Positions 1 through 10,034 are shown, counted from the first letter of the stretch. The stretch is DNA of 64,000 bases from an uncultured beta proteobacterium (GCA_903830985.1 CAIKVZ010000189.1:1-64000), one strand, 5' to 3'. Program-made: numbers and translations. The notes: generated by a model from the letters alone, not told the origin.

Positions 1-402
1 GGCGCCTCCATACGGGGCACACGTGACCAACCCCGTCGCATGAGCGCTCTGGGCTACAACGTCTGGTCAATCCGCTGGTTCACGTTTGTCATTGCCAGTT
101 TCCTGGGCGCGGTCGCAGGCCTGTTGTATGTGTATTTTCACAAATTCATCCATCCAAGCGTCATGGCCATCACCGTTTCCGCCGAGGCACTGCTGTGCGT
201 GATCGCTGGTGGTTCCAGCACCTTGCTGGGACCCATTCTTGGCGCAGTTCTGGTGGTGATGCTGAAGAATTACGCTTCAGCCTACGTCGAGCGATGGAAC
301 ATGTTGCTCGGCTTTGTATTCCTGTTCATCGTGTTGTTCCTCCCCAAAGGCATGGTGTCCGCCCGTTGGTGGCGCAAAGCAGAACAAGGAGGCAAGTCAT
401 GA
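1..402 (+). CDS. livM: Branched-chain amino acid ABC transporter permease (LivM family), C-terminal fragment truncated by window edge
   Basis: ORF open at the left edge; hydrophobic TM protein with typical LivM C-terminus (ITVSAEALLCVIAGGSSTLLGPILGAVLVVMLKN); followed directly by LivG/LivF ATPases. Confidence 0.85.
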   Translation, partial: GASIRGTRDQPRRMSALGYNVWSIRWFTFVIASFLGAVAGLLYVYFHKFIHPSVMAITVSAEALLCVIAGGSSTLLGPILGAVLVVMLKNYASAYVERWNMLLGFVFLFIVLFLPKGMVSARWWRKAEQGGKS

Positions 403-1139
403 CGCTCGCCCTGGAAGTCACCGCGCTGCGCAAGAGTTTTGGCGGTGTGGCTGTCACTCAGAACATCCATCTGGCGGTCCAACCAGGCGAACGGCGACTC
501 ATCATCGGACCCAACGGCGCCGGGAAGACCACGTTGTTCAATCAGATTGCCGGAGAGATCCAACCCGACAGCGGCAGCATCAAGGTGTTTGGCCACGACC
601 TGACGAACAAGCCGGCCCATGTACGTCCGCACTTCGGGCTGAGCCGAACCTATCAGATCATCAACCTGTTCAACCACGACACGGTGCTGCACAACGTCGC
701 CCTGGCGCTGCTGGGCATCAGTGCACGACGCTTCAACCCGTTTCGTCCGCTACGCCACACCGATCCCGTTTACGCGCAAGCGCGCAGTATTCTGGACAGC
801 GTGGGGTTGACCGACAGCGCACAGCGACCGGTGGGGCAGATGTCCTACGGTGAACAACGCCGCCTGGAAATTGGCGTCGCCATGTCGCAGTCGCCAAAGC
901 TGCTGCTGCTGGACGAACCTTTGGCCGGCTTGTCAAAGGATGAACGCAAACTGGTTAGCGACCTGATCAACCAACTGCCGCGCACGACCGCCATCGTGAT
1001 GATTGAGCACGACATGGATGTGGCGCTGGCATTTGCCGAAAAGATCTCATTGCTCCAATACGGCAGCTTGATTGTCGAAGGCGACCGCGACACTGTTGTC
1101 AACCATCCGCGTACCCGAGAGGTCTACCTTGGCCACTGA
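399..1139 (+). CDS. livG: Branched-chain amino acid ABC transporter ATP-binding protein (LivG type)
   Basis: Walker A GPNGAGKTT, signature SYGEQRRLEIG, Walker B LLLLDEP; start re-set from the track ORF (195) to ATG 399, which overlaps the end of livM. Confidence 0.9.
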   Translation: MTLALEVTALRKSFGGVAVTQNIHLAVQPGERRLIIGPNGAGKTTLFNQIAGEIQPDSGSIKVFGHDLTNKPAHVRPHFGLSRTYQIINLFNHDTVLHNVALALLGISARRFNPFRPLRHTDPVYAQARSILDSVGLTDSAQRPVGQMSYGEQRRLEIGVAMSQSPKLLLLDEPLAGLSKDERKLVSDLINQLPRTTAIVMIEHDMDVALAFAEKISLLQYGSLIVEGDRDTVVNHPRTREVYLGH

Positions 1140-1842
1140 ACTCTTATGCCTGAAGAACGTCCACGCGCACTATGGCAGCAGCCATGTGTTGCACGGCGTT
1201 TCATTTTCCTTGAAGCAAGGCGAGCTGCTGGCCCTGCTGGGTCGCAACGGTGCGGGCAAGACCACGACCATGCTCACGCTGTCGGGTTTGCTGGCCGCCA
1301 GTGACGGTGAGATCTTGCTGCGTGGCAAGCGCATGGACAAGCTATCGCCCGAAGCCATCGCGCGTCAGGGGATTCGCCTGGTACCGCAAGGCCGACGCGT
1401 ATTCGCCAACTTGAGCGTGCAAGAGAACCTGGAAGTGGCAGCGCAACGCCGCGAAATTCCAGCGCCATGGAATCTGGCCCGCGTCTACGACATGTTTCCC
1501 CAGCTCAAATCCCGTGCCAAGCAACGCGCCGGAACCTTGTCGGGAGGTGAACAGCAGATGTTGGTGATCGGACGCGCACTCATGGGAAACCCCGATGTGC
1601 TGCTGCTCGACGAACCCTCCGAGGGCTTGGCACCATTGATTGTTCACGAGGTCAACAATTCAATTCGAAAGCTCAAAAATGAGGGCTTGTCGATTATTTT
1701 GGTGGAACAAAACTTGCAGGTCGCGCAGGATTTGGCCGACCAACTGGTGGTTCTCAATATTGGCCAGGTTGCCTTTGACGGCAGTTCCGAAGAAGTGGTG
1801 GCGGAGCCAGAGCTGGCCACGCGCCATCTCGGTATTTTCTAA
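1129..1842 (+). CDS. livF: Branched-chain amino acid ABC transporter ATP-binding protein (LivF type)
   Basis: Walker A GRNGAGKTT, LSGGEQQML, LLLDEPSEGLAP; probable TTG start at 1129 overlapping the livG end. Confidence 0.88.
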   Translation: MATELLCLKNVHAHYGSSHVLHGVSFSLKQGELLALLGRNGAGKTTTMLTLSGLLAASDGEILLRGKRMDKLSPEAIARQGIRLVPQGRRVFANLSVQENLEVAAQRREIPAPWNLARVYDMFPQLKSRAKQRAGTLSGGEQQMLVIGRALMGNPDVLLLDEPSEGLAPLIVHEVNNSIRKLKNEGLSIILVEQNLQVAQDLADQLVVLNIGQVAFDGSSEEVVAEPELATRHLGIF

Positions 1843-1865
1843 ATCGTTTTCTCATAAAGGTTCTC

Positions 1866-3056
1866 ATGTTTTTTACCTGTTCCCCTGCCTGCTCGGATCC
1901 CTCCCACAACCATAGGAAGACAGAGAATATTTCGAGCGCGGAGTCATCCACCGGCCTGGCCAGCAGCCGGGCGGCAAGCAAAGCGTCAACCACAAGTCGC
2001 ACCCAAGTGGCTGCCAAAACCGTCGCGCAAAAGACCGTTCGAAACAGCAAGGGCAAGCTCAAGGTCGTGGACGTGCACTGCCACTATCTGAACCCCGTGG
2101 TGAACCAAAAAACCGCGCACCTGAACGCCGCGCAATACGATCCCACCGTCATCTTCGCCAACGACTTGACGAACGAGACCAACGTCAAGCAGATGCGCGA
2201 CCGGGGACCGAAATTGATGGGCATTGATGTCCGGCTACAGGACATGGATCGAATGGGTGTGGACATTCAGGCCGTGGCACCTGCGCCCTATCAATACTTC
2301 TATTTCACCGAGCCGGCCTATGGCGCCGAACTCGCACGCGAAGTCAACAAGGGCATCGCCGAAGTGGTGGCGAAGCACCCCGATCGCTTCGTGGGGATGG
2401 GCTCCGTGCCGCTGCAAAATGCAGAACTCGCCGTGCAGGAGCTGGAATATTGCGTAAAGAAACTGGGCCTTCGCGGTGTGGAGATCAACACCAACGTGAA
2501 CGGCTTGAACCTGACCGATCCGAGTCTGGGGCTGGAGAAGTTTTTTGCCAAGGCGAACGAACTGGGCATTGTCATTTTCATGCACCCACTGGGCTACACC
2601 CAGGGCGATCGACTGCGCAACCACTACTTCAACAACGTGATTGGCAACCCGCTTGAAACCACGGTGGCCGTGAGCCATCTGATTTTTGACGGCGTGGTGG
2701 CACGTCATCCCAAAATCAAGTTTTTGGCCGCCCATGGCGGTGGCTTCCTGGCGCACTACTGGGCGCGCATGGACCATGCCTGGCGCGTGCGCCCGGATAC
2801 GCGCACTGTCATCAAGAAGAAGCCTTCCAGCTATTTGGAAAAATTCTATTTCGACACCATTACCTTCGACCCCCGTTTGTTGAAGCAATTGATCGACCGC
2901 TACGGCGCGGACCACGTCATGCTCGGCACCGACTATCCCTACGACATGGGTGAAGACGATCCCCGCGGCTTGATCGCTGGTGTCAATCGCCTGAGCGCTG
3001 CCGACCGCAAATTGATAGAAGGTGGCAATGCGATGAAGTTGTTCAAAATCAAATGA
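1866..3056 (+). CDS. Amidohydrolase family protein (ACMSD-like decarboxylase/hydrolase)
   Basis: Metal-binding VDVHCHYLNP near N-terminus, HPLGYTQGDRLRNHYFNNVIGNPLETT, AAHGGG, GTDYPYDMG; start uncertain because the first ~55 aa are low-complexity. Confidence 0.85.
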   Translation: MFFTCSPACSDPSHNHRKTENISSAESSTGLASSRAASKASTTSRTQVAAKTVAQKTVRNSKGKLKVVDVHCHYLNPVVNQKTAHLNAAQYDPTVIFANDLTNETNVKQMRDRGPKLMGIDVRLQDMDRMGVDIQAVAPAPYQYFYFTEPAYGAELAREVNKGIAEVVAKHPDRFVGMGSVPLQNAELAVQELEYCVKKLGLRGVEINTNVNGLNLTDPSLGLEKFFAKANELGIVIFMHPLGYTQGDRLRNHYFNNVIGNPLETTVAVSHLIFDGVVARHPKIKFLAAHGGGFLAHYWARMDHAWRVRPDTRTVIKKKPSSYLEKFYFDTITFDPRLLKQLIDRYGADHVMLGTDYPYDMGEDDPRGLIAGVNRLSAADRKLIEGGNAMKLFKIK

Positions 3057-3101
3057 ATTCATTCACGTCGCTCAGCGCGCATTCTTGAAAGCGAGTAAGC
3101 C

Positions 3102-3992
3102 ATGAAGATCACCCTCTCGGGGACTGGGCGCATGGGTAGCGCGATGGCCGAGCGTTTGCTTGACCAGGGCCATACCTTGACGGTCTGGAACCGCACAGCA
3201 GGCAAATCACAAGTGCTTTTGGCCCGTGGCGCACATTGGGCGGACACCCCCGCTCAAGCCCTGTGCGACAGCGAAGCCGTGCTCTCCGTACTCACCGATT
3301 CCAAAGCCATTGAACAGGCTTACACCGGACCCGCAGGTGTGTTGAGCGGCGCGGTTTCGGGCAAACTGTTCATTGACATGAGCACGGTGCGTCCTGTGAC
3401 CCAAAAGGAACTCGGCGCCAAACTCAAACAGGCGCAAGCACAGTTTGTCGAATGCCCCGTGGGCGGAACCGTTGGCCCGGCGCGAAATGGGAAGCTGTTG
3501 GGACTGGCGGGTGGTTCGGATGAAGACTTCGCCCGCGCCAAACCACTGTTGGAGCAGCTTTGCCGCCGCGTCGAACACGTGGGTGCGGTGGGCGCAGGTG
3601 CCAGCGTCAAGTTGGCCATCAACTTGCCTTTGCTGGTCTATTGGCAAGCCTTGGGCGAAGCCCTGGCGCTGGCAGCGCCTTCGGGTTTGAGCCCGGAAAG
3701 GCTGATGGACATCTTGTCCGACACGTCAGGCGCACCCGCAATTTTGAAATTGCGCGCACCCGCTGTCGTTTCCGCATTGCATGGCGAAGACTTGGGTTCC
3801 GCGCACTTCAACATTGACTCCATTCGCAAGGACTTGCGCGCGATGGTGGAAGAAGCAGGCGCGTTGGGCTACACACTGCCAACGGTGCAATCGGCGCTGG
3901 GCGAATTTGATCAAGCTTCGGCGCATGGGCTGGGTGAAAGTGATGGCACTCAGCTGGCCGCCTGGTGGCTGACCCACGCCAAAAGATCGTGA
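3102..3992 (+). CDS. NAD(P)-dependent oxidoreductase, 3-hydroxyisobutyrate dehydrogenase/6-phosphogluconate dehydrogenase-like
   Basis: N-terminal GTGRMGSAMAERLLDQGHTLTVWNRT Rossmann motif; FVECPVGGTVGPARNGKL and GASVKLAINL motifs. Confidence 0.88.
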   Translation: MKITLSGTGRMGSAMAERLLDQGHTLTVWNRTAGKSQVLLARGAHWADTPAQALCDSEAVLSVLTDSKAIEQAYTGPAGVLSGAVSGKLFIDMSTVRPVTQKELGAKLKQAQAQFVECPVGGTVGPARNGKLLGLAGGSDEDFARAKPLLEQLCRRVEHVGAVGAGASVKLAINLPLLVYWQALGEALALAAPSGLSPERLMDILSDTSGAPAILKLRAPAVVSALHGEDLGSAHFNIDSIRKDLRAMVEEAGALGYTLPTVQSALGEFDQASAHGLGESDGTQLAAWWLTHAKRS

Positions 3993-4468
3993 CAGCCATT
4001 ATCCACAACCATCGCGAATGCACGCTCGATGCGGCGCCCAATGCGGTTTTGCTGCATGTATTGCGCGAGCAGTGTTCGGACGCGTCCGTGCGCTTTGGCT
4101 GTGGCAGCGAACACTGCGGCGCTTGCACCGTGCTGATAGACGGGCAGGCGGAGAACGCCTGCAGTGTCCCTGTGTGGGCCGCTGAGGGGCGTCATGTGCA
4201 AACCGCCCAAGGCCTGCCTGATCATCCGGTTGGCAAATGGGTGCTGCAAGCCTTCATCGACGAACAAGCCGCGCAATGTGGCTACTGCGGCAGTGGCATC
4301 CTGGTCCGCATCACGGCTTTGTTGCAACGGCAACCGAATGCCGATGAGGTCCTCGTTCGCGACACTTTGTCGCGTCACCTTTGTCGCTGCGGCGCCCACG
4401 CACGCATATTGCGCGCAGTACGTTTAGCGCAGAAAAGAATTCTCGCCCATGCCAGCTCCATCGCCTAG
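3989..4468 (+). CDS. (2Fe-2S)-binding small subunit of a xanthine-dehydrogenase-family molybdenum hydroxylase (IorA/NicA-like)
   Basis: FGCGSEHCGACTVLIDG and AQCGYCGSGILV ... RHLCRCGAHARI cluster motifs; probable GTG start 3989 overlapping the preceding stop. Confidence 0.9.
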   Translation: MTAIIHNHRECTLDAAPNAVLLHVLREQCSDASVRFGCGSEHCGACTVLIDGQAENACSVPVWAAEGRHVQTAQGLPDHPVGKWVLQAFIDEQAAQCGYCGSGILVRITALLQRQPNADEVLVRDTLSRHLCRCGAHARILRAVRLAQKRILAHASSIA

Positions 4469-6569
4469 TTTGCTCAGCGCGCCGCGCGCCGATCAGTGGA
4501 TACGCTTCACCGACGATGGTCACTTCGAACTGCGCACCGGCAAGGTAGAGCTTGGCCAGGGCATTTCGGCCGCTCTCACGCAAATCGCCTGTGAAGCCTT
4601 GGGTGTGCTGCCATCGCAAGTGCGATGGGTGGCGGGCGATACCGCCTGCTCGCCCGACGAAGGCTATACCGCAGGAAGCCAATCCATTGAAGTCGGCGGC
4701 GCATCATGGCGTCGTGTCGGCGACGTTCTGCGCAGCCACTTTGCCAACGCTGCGGCACGGCGTTTTGCCTGCCCGGCCGGTGAGCTTCGCTTGCGCGCCG
4801 GGGTGTTCATTTCGCCCACCGGCGTTACCTTGTCGTACCGAGCATTGGCACTGTCGGACGACAGCGCATGGCACGGTTTGCGCGTTGACGAGGAAAGCCC
4901 CAAGCTGGTAACGGTGCAAACCGAGCCGGTGGTCGCCCTGCGGGACGACTTGTGGCTCAAGTTCACCGGTGCCGGGTTCATTCAGGACCTTCGCTTGCCT
5001 GAACTGTGGCACGCCCGTGTGCTGCGTGGGCCGCATCCCCACAGTCGCCCTGTCGCCTTGGACGTTGCAGCACTTGCTGCCCTGGCTGGTGTGGAGCGAG
5101 TGCTGGTGCAGCACCAGTTTGTGGCCTTGCTGGGACGTGAGGAAGGTGCGCTGATCGCCGCCCATGCGCAAGCCAAATTGCTCACGCAGTGGTTGATCCC
5201 CGACCTGCCCGTCGAACTCGATGCCGAGAAATTGCTGCCGCACATGCCAGCGATCAGTCACATTGCCTTCCAGGAGAAACCCTCTGGCTGCGATCCTTCG
5301 TCCGCGTCACTCACTTTGCAGCGCCGCTATTCCCGTCCCTACATTGCCCACGCATCCATTGGTCCTGCCTGCGCGCTGGCGCAGCCTGATGCACAAGGCA
5401 TCATGGTGTGGTCTCATTCGCAGGGCGTATTCAAACTGCGCGATCAGATTGCGCAGGCCTTGCACTTGGGTACCGAGCAAGTACGGGTTCAGCACGCGCC
5501 TGGCGCGGGCTGCTATGGCCACAACGGCGCCGACGATGTGGCTTTTGACGCCGCCTTCATCGCGCACACCTGGGGCTTGACTGTTCGGGTCCAGTGGAGT
5601 CGCGAGGACGAGATGACCGTCTCGCCCATGGGCGCCGCCAGCGTGGTGGATATTCAGGCCGGCGTGGACGGCAAGGGGCGCATCAGTTGCTGGAAAACCC
5701 AGGTGTGGTCACCCACCCATCTGAACCGACCCGGTTGGGGTAACGGCATACAACTGCTGGGCGCCTGGGCGGCCTTCGAAGACTGCGCCCAGCCTTCGCC
5801 AAAGGACGTGCCCCTGCCCACCGGAGGTGGTCTGCGCAATGCAATACCGGCCTATGACGTGGGCGAGTTGGCCATCGAGCATCACTTTCTCGACACTTCG
5901 CCGGTGCGGGTGTCCGCGTTGCGGTCGCTGGGCGCGCATGCCAACGTGTTTGCCATCGAATCATTCATGGACGAACTCAGCGAAGCGGTCGGCATCGATC
6001 CTCTGAGCTTTCGCTTGAACCACTTGAGCGACCCACGCGCCCGACACGTGATTGAAACCGTGGCACACCAGGCGCAGTGGAGCGCGCGCGGCGCATCGGG
6101 TTCTGGTCATGGCTATGGCCTGGGCTACGCACGCTATAAAAACAAGGCCGGCTATTGCGCCCTGATCGCGCACGTGGAGGTGGCGGAGCGGGTCAAGGTG
6201 CGCAAAGTGTGGGCCTGTGTGGACGTCGGGGCCATTGTGCATCGCGACGGTTTGCTGAACCAGATTGAGGGAGGCATATTGCAGGCCATCAGTTGGAGCT
6301 TGCACGAATCAGTGCGCTGGAACGCACAAGGCATCTGCAGTCAGGACTGGGGAAACTACCCGATTCTGTCGTTCAACGACGTGCCGGAATTGGACATTCA
6401 CCTGGTCGACGCCCCGCAACACCCCAGCCTCGGCAGTGGCGAAGTGGCCACCGGACCGTGTGGCGCCGCGCTCGGCAATGCCGTAGCCCATGCGCTTGGC
6501 ATTCGCGGCCGGCACTTGCCGCTGAACACAGAGCGCCTGCTGCAAGCCATTGAGCAAGCCCAAGACTAA
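4449..6569 (+). CDS. Molybdopterin-binding large subunit of a xanthine-dehydrogenase-family hydroxylase (IorB/NicB-like)
   Basis: Motifs GKVELGQGISAALTQIACEALGV, GYTAGSQSIEVGG, SLGSGEVATGPCGAALGNAVAHALG; overlaps the small-subunit gene. Confidence 0.88.
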   Translation: MPAPSPSLLSAPRADQWIRFTDDGHFELRTGKVELGQGISAALTQIACEALGVLPSQVRWVAGDTACSPDEGYTAGSQSIEVGGASWRRVGDVLRSHFANAAARRFACPAGELRLRAGVFISPTGVTLSYRALALSDDSAWHGLRVDEESPKLVTVQTEPVVALRDDLWLKFTGAGFIQDLRLPELWHARVLRGPHPHSRPVALDVAALAALAGVERVLVQHQFVALLGREEGALIAAHAQAKLLTQWLIPDLPVELDAEKLLPHMPAISHIAFQEKPSGCDPSSASLTLQRRYSRPYIAHASIGPACALAQPDAQGIMVWSHSQGVFKLRDQIAQALHLGTEQVRVQHAPGAGCYGHNGADDVAFDAAFIAHTWGLTVRVQWSREDEMTVSPMGAASVVDIQAGVDGKGRISCWKTQVWSPTHLNRPGWGNGIQLLGAWAAFEDCAQPSPKDVPLPTGGGLRNAIPAYDVGELAIEHHFLDTSPVRVSALRSLGAHANVFAIESFMDELSEAVGIDPLSFRLNHLSDPRARHVIETVAHQAQWSARGASGSGHGYGLGYARYKNKAGYCALIAHVEVAERVKVRKVWACVDVGAIVHRDGLLNQIEGGILQAISWSLHESVRWNAQGICSQDWGNYPILSFNDVPELDIHLVDAPQHPSLGSGEVATGPCGAALGNAVAHALGIRGRHLPLNTERLLQAIEQAQD

Positions 6570-6600
6570 TTTTCACCTCTCGCATCTACAGGTCCTTCAC

Positions 6601-7419
6601 ATGAACGCAAACATCGGCGGCATCGACATTCACTATGAGATCTCGGGCAGCGGCCCCTGGCTGACCTTGTCCCACGCTTTGGCAGCAAACTTGGGCATGT
6701 GGGATGCACAAATGGCCTTGCTCGACAAACACTTCACCGTCTTGCGCTACGACATCCGGGGCCACGGCCAGACGCAGGCCACTGAAGGGCCCTACTCCCT
6801 GGAACTGTTGGCGGATGATATTCACGGCTTGCTCCAACACCTGGGCGTGGCGCGCACGCATTGGATCGGCTTGTCGCTGGGCGGCATGATTGGACAGGTG
6901 CTCGCCATTCGCCACCCCGAAATCATGGACCATGTGGTCATAGCCGACAGCACTGGAAAAGCCGCGCCCAACGCCAGCACCATTTGGAGCGAACGTGCCA
7001 CCCTGGCGCGCACCCAGGGCATGGGGGCACTGGTGCCCGCCACCTTGTCGCGTTGGTTCACCGACTCCTACCGCGAAAAAAATCCCGAGGTCATGGCGCA
7101 CATTGGTCACGGGATTGAAGGCACTTCGGTTGCAGGCTTCGCCGGCTGTTGTGCCGCCATCTCCATCGTCAACACGCTCGACGGCTTGCAGCACTTGCGC
7201 AGCCCCGGCCTGGTGCTCGTTGGCGACCAGGACATGGCCACACCCCCCGCCATGTCGGAGCAAATTCACCAGGCCTGGCCTCAATCGAGGTATGGGGTGC
7301 TGACAGGCGCGGCGCATGTGTCCAACATTGAACAGGCCGCGGCATTCAACGATGCACTGGCAAAGTTTTTGCTGCCTGCAGATGCCGGCCTCAACCGGCC
7401 AGCGCCACAGCTTGGCTGA
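6601..7419 (+). CDS. Alpha/beta hydrolase, 3-oxoadipate enol-lactonase-like (PcaD family)
   Basis: YDIRGHGQT, WIGLSLGGMIGQ nucleophile elbow, conserved length; start at ATG 6601. Confidence 0.85.
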   Translation: MNANIGGIDIHYEISGSGPWLTLSHALAANLGMWDAQMALLDKHFTVLRYDIRGHGQTQATEGPYSLELLADDIHGLLQHLGVARTHWIGLSLGGMIGQVLAIRHPEIMDHVVIADSTGKAAPNASTIWSERATLARTQGMGALVPATLSRWFTDSYREKNPEVMAHIGHGIEGTSVAGFAGCCAAISIVNTLDGLQHLRSPGLVLVGDQDMATPPAMSEQIHQAWPQSRYGVLTGAAHVSNIEQAAAFNDALAKFLLPADAGLNRPAPQLG

Positions 7420-7491
7420 CACTTTTTTAAACTCAACAAGCGCCGGACCTCTTTGGCTGGCGCCGCATCAGTAGATACCTCTGGAGTGACC

Positions 7492-8073
7492 ATGGCACAC
7501 GAAAGCATTCAAATCATCCACGACGAGCACAAGGGCTTGTCGGCCATGCTGCGGTCCCTGCGCATGATGGTGGAACGCGGTCCCGGCAAGAACCCGGAGA
7601 GCTTCTTCGAGGTATTGCGCGCCATGCTGTTCTACATCGACGAATTTCCTGAGCGCCTGCACCATGCCAAAGAATCGGCGCTGCTGTTTCCTCCGGTGGC
7701 CCGCCTGGCGCCCGAGACGCGAGACGTGATAGCCCAGTTGGAGAAAGAGCATGCCCACGGCGAATCCACGGTGCGTGACTTGCAGCACTTGTTGCTGGCC
7801 TGGGAGTTGGTGGGAGACGCCAGGCGCGCGGCCTTTGACGATGCGACGACGCGCTATGTGGACTTCTACCACGAGCACATGCGGCTCGAGGAAAGTGTGA
7901 TCCTGCCGGCCGCGCAACGGGTATTGAGCGACGCCGACTGGAAGGAACTGGATGCCGCCTTTGCCACCAACTGCGATCCCCTCACCGGCAAATACCCGCC
8001 CGACCCGAGCTACGAGCGCTTGTTCAGCCGCATCGCGATGCAGGCGCCTGCCCCCATAGGCTTCGGCAAATAG
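7492..8073 (+). CDS. Hemerythrin domain-containing protein
   Basis: Spaced His/Glu residues IIHDEHKGLSAML, H..KES..FP, HAHGESTVRDL, FYHEHMRLEE; start re-set to ATG 7492. Confidence 0.85.
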   Translation: MAHESIQIIHDEHKGLSAMLRSLRMMVERGPGKNPESFFEVLRAMLFYIDEFPERLHHAKESALLFPPVARLAPETRDVIAQLEKEHAHGESTVRDLQHLLLAWELVGDARRAAFDDATTRYVDFYHEHMRLEESVILPAAQRVLSDADWKELDAAFATNCDPLTGKYPPDPSYERLFSRIAMQAPAPIGFGK

Positions 8074-8141
8074 TGCGCTAACTTGCTTTCGGGCGCAGCG
8101 ACGCCACAACCGGCGCCGCACATCACTGTCGCGCCCGTCTG

Positions 8142-8579
8142 TCAATTGTCTCCGGTGTCGGGGGTCAACCCCTGGGAACGGACTGCGTCAACCACGCATA
8201 GCTCGTCATTGTCCGAGGTGTCGCCGCTGACGCCGATGGAGCCCAGGATCGCACCCGTGTTGTCGCGGATCAAGGCACCACCGGCCACCGGCACCATGCG
8301 ACCACCCGACATGGCGTTGAGCGCCGTGAAGAAGCTTGGCACCTTGTCCGCGCGACGCGCGAGTTCGCGTCCGCCGAAACCCATGCCCAGCGCGCCCCAC
8401 GCTTTACCGATTGCGATGTCGGGGCGAAGCAGGCTTGAATGGTCTTCGCGTTTCAGTACGACCAGATGGCCGCCTGCGTCAAGGATGGCCACCGTGAGCG
8501 GCTGGACGTTCATCTCCCGCCCTTTTTTCAGTGCGCGGTCGGCCATGGCGTCGGCCTGCGTGAGCGTAATCGTGTTCAT
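8142..8579 (-). CDS. GlcG/HbpS family heme-binding-like protein
   Basis: AILDAGGHLVVLKREDHSSLLRPDIAIGKAWGAL ... VPVAGGALIRD.TGAILGSIGVSGDTSDNDE typical of GlcG/HbpS. Confidence 0.85.
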   Translation of the reverse strand: MNTITLTQADAMADRALKKGREMNVQPLTVAILDAGGHLVVLKREDHSSLLRPDIAIGKAWGALGMGFGGRELARRADKVPSFFTALNAMSGGRMVPVAGGALIRDNTGAILGSIGVSGDTSDNDELCVVDAVRSQGLTPDTGDN

Positions 8580-8676
8580 CTAAGGGGTATTCCTGGTTGG
8601 TTTTCGTAGGGCAGTTGCAGGGTCTTGGACGTGTCGCCATGGGGTGAACGCGCCACAAGGCCAGGGTAAGCGATTG

Positions 8677-8994
8677 TCAAAGGGGCGAGAACGCAACGGA
8701 TTTGAGCAACTTGGTTTCCTGCTGCACGATCACGTCGAGTTCACGCAGCGCGTCACGGTACAGCGCCCAGCCCGGGTCCTCCTCCATTTGCTGGCGCCGG
8801 CGCTCGCGTTCCGCCAGGCTGTCAAATCTCCAAAGATGGACCACCTGGTTGAGCGGACCGACTTCGGAGACGTAGAAGCCGATCAACTGGCCCAGGTATT
8901 TCTTTTGCAGTGACAGCGCGGCCCGCTCGTACAACGCCAGGAACTCGGCGGTGCGCAGTGGTTTGACGGTGTAGGTTCTGAGTTCGACGATCAA
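8677..8994 (-). CDS. NIPSNAP family protein
   Basis: VELRTYTVKPLRTAEFLALYE ... YVSEVGPLNQVVHLWRFDSLAERERRR; probable TTG start at 8994, track ORF extends to 9051. Confidence 0.82.
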   Translation of the reverse strand: MIVELRTYTVKPLRTAEFLALYERAALSLQKKYLGQLIGFYVSEVGPLNQVVHLWRFDSLAERERRRQQMEEDPGWALYRDALRELDVIVQQETKLLKSVAFSPL

Positions 8995-9047
8995 TTTGAA
9001 TCCTTGTGACGGGTCTGGCGGTGGCGGGCCAATGAGCCCGCGCTGCT

Positions 9048-10034
9048 TCACTCCACCTTGATGCCCAGTTCACGCACCAATTGGCCCCAGTACGCAAAAT
9101 CCGACGCAGCGCCGGTAGCCAGCACGGCGGCCGTCGTTCCGGTCGGTGTCAGTCCCAGCGATCGCAGACGGGCCTGAATCTCCGGCATCTTGACGATCTT
9201 GACGATCTCGGTGTTGAGCTTGGCCACGATCTCGTCAGGCGTGCCGGTCGGAGCGAAGACGCCATGCCAGGAATTGCCAATCACGCCGTTGGGGTCAAGG
9301 CTGGCGCCAAACTCTGTCATGGTCGGCAGATCGGGCAGGCTGGGGATGCGTTCGGCGCCCGAGATGGCCAGCGCCTTGACCTTTCCGGCCTTGATCATGG
9401 GCACGGCCGTGGTCGATGCCTCCAGCGAGAGGCTGACAACTCCGCTCATCACATCGGCTGAGGGGTTGGACTTGTAGGGCACGTGACTGAGCTTGATGCC
9501 CAGGCGGGCTGCCCACGCCTCAAGCGCCACGTGGGGCTGTGAGCCAATGCCCAGGGATGCGAAATCAATCTTGTCCGGATTGCGCTTGGCGTATTCGACC
9601 ATTTCCTTCATGGTGTTGTACGGCGTATTCGGCGCGGCGGTCAGGATATGCGGCACCAGCAGGATTTGGCTCACTGCCTTGAAGTCGCGCAGCGGGTTGT
9701 ACTTGGCGGTCTGGTAAACATTTGGCGCAATGGCATGAACCGCTTTCACGCTGAACAGCAGGCTGTAGCCGTCGGCAGGTGCCTTGGCCGCAGCTTCGGC
9801 CCCGATCATGCCCCCGGCCCCAGGCCGGTTGTCGATGAGCACCGGTTGCCCCAGCGCCACCGTCAGTTTGTCCGCGATCAGTCGCGCCACCACGTCGGGC
9901 GAAATGCCGGGGGCGAATGGCACGATCAATTTGATCGGCCGGTTGGGGTAGGCCCCCGCTTGGGCCCAGGCTCCGGGAAGGGCCAGCGCGGCAGCGAGTC
10001 CGGCGGTAGCTGTCAATATGTTTCTGCGTTTCAT
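9048..10034 (-). CDS. Tripartite tricarboxylate transporter (Bug/TctC) substrate-binding protein
   Basis: Signal peptide then YPNRPIKLIVPFAPGISPDVVARLIADKLTVALGQPVLIDNRPGAGGMIGAEAAAKAPADGY. Confidence 0.93.
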   Translation of the reverse strand: MKRRNILTATAGLAAALALPGAWAQAGAYPNRPIKLIVPFAPGISPDVVARLIADKLTVALGQPVLIDNRPGAGGMIGAEAAAKAPADGYSLLFSVKAVHAIAPNVYQTAKYNPLRDFKAVSQILLVPHILTAAPNTPYNTMKEMVEYAKRNPDKIDFASLGIGSQPHVALEAWAARLGIKLSHVPYKSNPSADVMSGVVSLSLEASTTAVPMIKAGKVKALAISGAERIPSLPDLPTMTEFGASLDPNGVIGNSWHGVFAPTGTPDEIVAKLNTEIVKIVKMPEIQARLRSLGLTPTGTTAAVLATGAASDFAYWGQLVRELGIKVE

